A program made the translations under genes and the position numbers. Shown here one piece after another: positions 60,798 to 64,000 of a DNA stretch of 64,000 nucleotides. Positions within the stretch are counted from its first letter, which is position 1; each line of letters opens with the position of its first letter. Below the pieces are notes generated by a model. The model was not told the origin of the DNA. It was given only the letters and a program-made list of their open reading frames with translations, and searched no databases. Source of the stretch: Halocynthiibacter namhaensis (GTDB taxonomy: Bacteria > Pseudomonadota > Alphaproteobacteria > Rhodobacterales > Rhodobacteraceae); NCBI RefSeq assembly GCF_000812685.1, contig NZ_JWIF01000040.1, forward strand, positions 62,001-126,000. The letters are read 5' to 3'.

Positions 60798-63700
60798 ATG
60801 GCGGCTGAGAAAATCACATTTGGCGGTGCACCTGAAGGCTTTGATGCCTTGTTAATTGCGCGTGAGATTGCCAAAAATTCATGTCCCGTTGTTCATATTG
60901 CGCGCGATGATAAGCGTCTTGCCCAAATGCGTGCGGCGCTTGCATTTTTCGCTCCACAGCTGACGGTTATTGATTTTCCCGGTTGGGATTGCTTGGCCTA
61001 TGATCGAATTTCGCCAAATGCATCTATATCCGCGGCGCGCATGGCGACCCTGGCTGGGCTTGTACGCGGCGTGCCTGGTCCCTTTGTGTTACTAACGACA
61101 CTCAAAGCAGCGGCGCAAAAACTGCCCGCACGCGAAACCCTTAAGCAATCCAGCTTTGTCGCCAACGTCGGCGAGCGCGTGAATGAGGGCGCCTTACGCG
61201 AATTCCTAACACGGATGGGGTTTTCACAGACGTCCACCGTGATGGAACCCGGTGATTATGCGGTGCGCGGCGGGATCATTGATATTTTCCCACCCTCAGG
61301 TCTTGGCAAAGAGGGCGCGCCAGTGCGTCTTGATTTCTTTGGCGATATATTGGACGGCGCACGTCATTTTGATCCGGCCACACAACGCACGACGCAAAAG
61401 CTTGAAAGGATAGAACTTTCGCCCGTATCTGAGGTGATATTGGATGAAGCGTCGATCACGCGGTTCCGTCAGAATTACCGGATCGAATTTGGCGCCGCTG
61501 GCACGGATGATCCTTTGTACGAACATGTCAGCGCGGGCATGAAATATGCTGGCGTTGAACATTGGTTGCCGTTTTTCCATGAACGTCTTGAGACGCTGTT
61601 CGACTATTTGCCCGGCGCGACTGTTATGGTCGACGATCAGGTGCCAGCGATGCAAGACGCATGTTGGGATATGATCGCAGATCAATATGAAACCCGCACA
61701 ATCGCGATGAAAGATCGCAATCGCATTGATACGGTCTATAAACCCGTTGCCCCAGCCGCCTTATATTTGGATGGAACGGCGTTTGACGTGGCTGTGCAAG
61801 ATCACCGGGTGGTGCAATTGTCACCTTTGGCGCAGGCGCCAGGACCGGGCATGTTGGATGCTTCCGCCAAGGTAGGACGAAGTTTCGCAGCTGAACGTAA
61901 AATGGAATCTATAAGCTTATTCAGCGCATTAAAGGACCACATTAATGTGGTTCGCGAAGACAAACAGGTTGTCATCGCATCTTGGTCTGAAGGCGCACGG
62001 GAACGATTGTCTGGCTTGATGGCTGACGAAGGTTTGGCGGATGCGCGACCTATCTCGGATTACCGTGACATTCCCGACGGCACAGGCGGTGTTTTTCTTG
62101 CGATTTGGCCCTTGGAAACCGGGTTCGAGGCCCCAGGCCTGACCGTTATTTCAGAACAAGATGTGTTGGGGGATCGCTTGATCCGTGCCCCAAAACGCAA
62201 ACGTCGCGCCGAGAATTTTCTGACAGAAGCGCAAAGCCTGTCCCCAGGGGATTTGGTTGTACATGTGGATCACGGTGTCGGGCGCTACAATGGCTTGGAA
62301 ACGGTCACCGCCATGGGCGCGCCGCATGATTGCATCGCACTTGAATATGCTGGTGGCGATCGACTGTTCCTACCTGTTGAAAACATTGAACTATTGTCCA
62401 AATTTGGCGCCGATGAGGGGTTGCTTGATCGTCTGGGTGGTGGGGCTTGGCAAGCCAAGAAAGCCAAACTTAAAGAACGCATCCGACAGATCGCAGACAA
62501 GCTGATCCGTATCGCAGCCGAACGCGCTTTGCGCAGTGCACAGATCATGGAAGCCCCACAAGAGATCTGGGAAGCCTTTTCCGCCCGTTTCCCCTATCAA
62601 GAGACCGAAGATCAGCTTGGTGCGATTGAAGACGTGCTGGGGGACATGGCATCTGGGCAACCGATGGATCGCTTGGTCTGCGGTGATGTGGGTTTTGGCA
62701 AAACCGAAGTCGCCATGCGCGCGGCCTTTGTCGCGGCCATGTCAGGCACCCAGGTTGCCGTGATTGCGCCCACAACACTGTTGGCGCGTCAACATTTCAA
62801 AAGCTTCTCTGAACGGTTCCGAGGTTTTCCCGTGGAAGTGCGCCAATTGTCTAAGTTTGTCAGCGCAAAAGAGGCAGAAAACACCCGCAAGGGCATGGCT
62901 GAGGGCACGATTGATATCGTGATCGGCACCCATGCGCTTTTGGCGAAAACCATTCGCTTCAAAGACCTGGGTTTGCTGGTGATTGATGAGGAACAGCATT
63001 TCGGCGTAACCCATAAAGAGCGTTTGAAATCAATGCGTTCCGACGTGCATGTTCTGACATTGACCGCAACACCCATCCCACGCACCTTACAGATGTCATT
63101 GTCTGGCGTACGCGAACTTTCGATCATTGGCACGCCGCCAGTCGACCGGCTGGCGATCCGAACATATGTCAGCGAATTTGACAGTGTCACCATCCGCGAA
63201 GCCTTGTTGCGCGAACATTATCGCGGGGGGCAAAGTTTTTACGTGGTGCCGCGCATTAAGGATCTGCAAGAGATCGAAGATTTCTTGACCGACCACGTTC
63301 CTGAAATCAGCTTCGTCACCGCCAGCGGCCAGATGGCTGCCGGGGAACTTGATGACCGGATGAACGCTTTTTATGACGGTAAATTCGATGTGCTTTTGGC
63401 GACGACCATTGTCGAAAGCGGTTTGGACATTCCCACCGCCAACACGATGATCATTCACCGGGCTGACATGTTCGGCCTTGCCCAGCTTTATCAAATTCGT
63501 GGTCGTGTTGGACGTTCAAAAACAAGGGCTTATGCCTATCTTACCACACGTCCACGCAAACCATTAACCCAGACCGCACAAAAGCGGTTGCGGGTGATTG
63601 GCAGCCTTGACAGCCTTGGCGCTGGCTTTACTTTGGCCAGCCAAGACCTCGATATTCGCGGTGCTGGCAACCTGATTGGGGAAGAACAATCAGGTCAGAT

Positions 63701-64000
63701 GCGCGAAGTTGGGTATGAGTTGTATCAAAACATGCTGGAAGAAGCGGTTGCCAAGATCAAATCTGGCCAGATGGAAGGCCTGCTAGATGATGATGGCCAG
63801 TGGTCACCGGTGATCAACCTTGGCGTTCCGGTATTGATTCCAGAAGCTTATGTGCAAGACCTTGACGTGCGTCTTGGGCTGTATCGTCGCTTGTCGGGCT
63901 TGACCACCAAAGTCGAACTTGAGGGATTTGCCGCAGAATTGATCGACCGTTTTGGCAAACTGCCTAAAGAAGTGAACACCTTGATGTTGGTTGTGCGCAT
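60798..64000 (+). CDS. mfd: Transcription-repair coupling factor Mfd (first 1067 codons, runs off the right edge)
   Basis: ATP-driven translocase that pushes stalled RNA polymerase off damaged DNA and recruits UvrA. From the ATG at 60798 (A-A-E-K-I-T-F-G-G-A-P-E-G) the frame is open to the window end. UvrB-like N-terminal domains come first, then the RNA polymerase-interacting CarD-like domain (G-D-L-V-V-H-V-D-H-G-V-G, His492), Walker A G-D-V-G-F-G-K-T near 629, the D-E-E-Q box and the helicase motifs. Full-length Mfd is about 1150 residues, so roughly 80 are missing. Confidence 0.96.
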   Translation, partial: MAAEKITFGGAPEGFDALLIAREIAKNSCPVVHIARDDKRLAQMRAALAFFAPQLTVIDFPGWDCLAYDRISPNASISAARMATLAGLVRGVPGPFVLLTTLKAAAQKLPARETLKQSSFVANVGERVNEGALREFLTRMGFSQTSTVMEPGDYAVRGGIIDIFPPSGLGKEGAPVRLDFFGDILDGARHFDPATQRTTQKLERIELSPVSEVILDEASITRFRQNYRIEFGAAGTDDPLYEHVSAGMKYAGVEHWLPFFHERLETLFDYLPGATVMVDDQVPAMQDACWDMIADQYETRTIAMKDRNRIDTVYKPVAPAALYLDGTAFDVAVQDHRVVQLSPLAQAPGPGMLDASAKVGRSFAAERKMESISLFSALKDHINVVREDKQVVIASWSEGARERLSGLMADEGLADARPISDYRDIPDGTGGVFLAIWPLETGFEAPGLTVISEQDVLGDRLIRAPKRKRRAENFLTEAQSLSPGDLVVHVDHGVGRYNGLETVTAMGAPHDCIALEYAGGDRLFLPVENIELLSKFGADEGLLDRLGGGAWQAKKAKLKERIRQIADKLIRIAAERALRSAQIMEAPQEIWEAFSARFPYQETEDQLGAIEDVLGDMASGQPMDRLVCGDVGFGKTEVAMRAAFVAAMSGTQVAVIAPTTLLARQHFKSFSERFRGFPVEVRQLSKFVSAKEAENTRKGMAEGTIDIVIGTHALLAKTIRFKDLGLLVIDEEQHFGVTHKERLKSMRSDVHVLTLTATPIPRTLQMSLSGVRELSIIGTPPVDRLAIRTYVSEFDSVTIREALLREHYRGGQSFYVVPRIKDLQEIEDFLTDHVPEISFVTASGQMAAGELDDRMNAFYDGKFDVLLATTIVESGLDIPTANTMIIHRADMFGLAQLYQIRGRVGRSKTRAYAYLTTRPRKPLTQTAQKRLRVIGSLDSLGAGFTLASQDLDIRGAGNLIGEEQSGQMREVGYELYQNMLEEAVAKIKSGQMEGLLDDDGQWSPVINLGVPVLIPEAYVQDLDVRLGLYRRLSGLTTKVELEGFAAELIDRFGKLPKEVNTLMLVVR

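Noticed and set aside
1-64000. Prophage, insertion sequence, CRISPR array, toxin-antitoxin or defence island
   Set aside because: No integrase, transposase, cas gene, spaced repeats or defence-type domain was seen; the gene content is core and lineage-conserved.

Overview
The window is a contiguous, gene-dense chromosomal segment from an alphaproteobacterium, almost certainly of the Rhodobacteraceae (roseobacter group). Evidence for this: L21 with a C-terminal helix-hairpin-helix tail, ChpT, the ornithine-lipid pair olsB-olsA, a Rhodobacter-type IscR with one cysteine, the dusB(nifR3)-ntrB-ntrC-ntrY-ntrX-trkA-trkH-hfq-hflX order, the small proteins I recognise as DUF6477 and DUF6456, a Hint-domain protein and a pyrrolysine-free MttB homologue. 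Base composition is near 50-55 % G+C by eye and even. I see no prophage, insertion sequence, CRISPR array or plasmid gene.

Layout. 1-475: start of a leftward TPR protein. 476-6380: rplU-rpmA, a GNAT enzyme, obgE-proB-proA. 6395-8879: chpT (leftward) and olsB-olsA. 8881-11035: leftward operon of an alpha/beta hydrolase, a 114-residue unknown and a tandem-duplicated HD hydrolase. 11233-20666: a 9.4-kb iscR-suf operon (iscR, unknown, cysteine desulfurase, sufB, small membrane protein, YbjQ, membrane protein, sufC, sufD, two Yip1 proteins, sufS), full of 1-8 nt overlaps. 20950: tRNA-Arg(CCG). 21176-25181: membrane protein, TetR regulator, ppk2, metA and an ATPase. 25297-29975: FadL-type porin, and a guaA-ABM-YdcF-EamA operon. 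30207-34645: Hint protein, MttB homologue, DUF6477, DUF6456. 34717-40099: peroxiredoxin, lipA, hpt, coq10-like, cinA/pgpA/ispDF. 40315-52491: the nitrogen/potassium/RNA-chaperone block. 52523-64000: penicillin-acylase homologue, beta-HAD dehydrogenase, SYLF lipoprotein, usp-agcS, hemB, a membrane protein and the first 1067 codons of mfd.

How the parts work together. The iscR-suf operon builds Fe-S clusters used by LipA, and an Irr/ICE-like palindrome in its upstream region suggests iron control. NtrBC and NtrYX are two nitrogen/redox two-component systems; NtrC lacks the sigma-54 loop, and two tandem NtrC-type sites lie upstream of dusB-ntrBC. Hfq serves small RNAs, and a plausible sRNA gene sits in the same window (37621-37713, minus).

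Most notable leads: an Hfq whose Y-K-H signature reads F-K-G; an unrecognised protein overlapping iscR and the cysteine desulfurase on both sides; an sRNA candidate; tandem NtrC sites; an Irr-like box; a 12-bp perfect terminator buried in the coding sequence of the converging DUF6477 gene; a structured mttB leader; terminator-like hairpins in the rplU and guaA leaders; and an HD protein made of two copies in exact 193-residue register.
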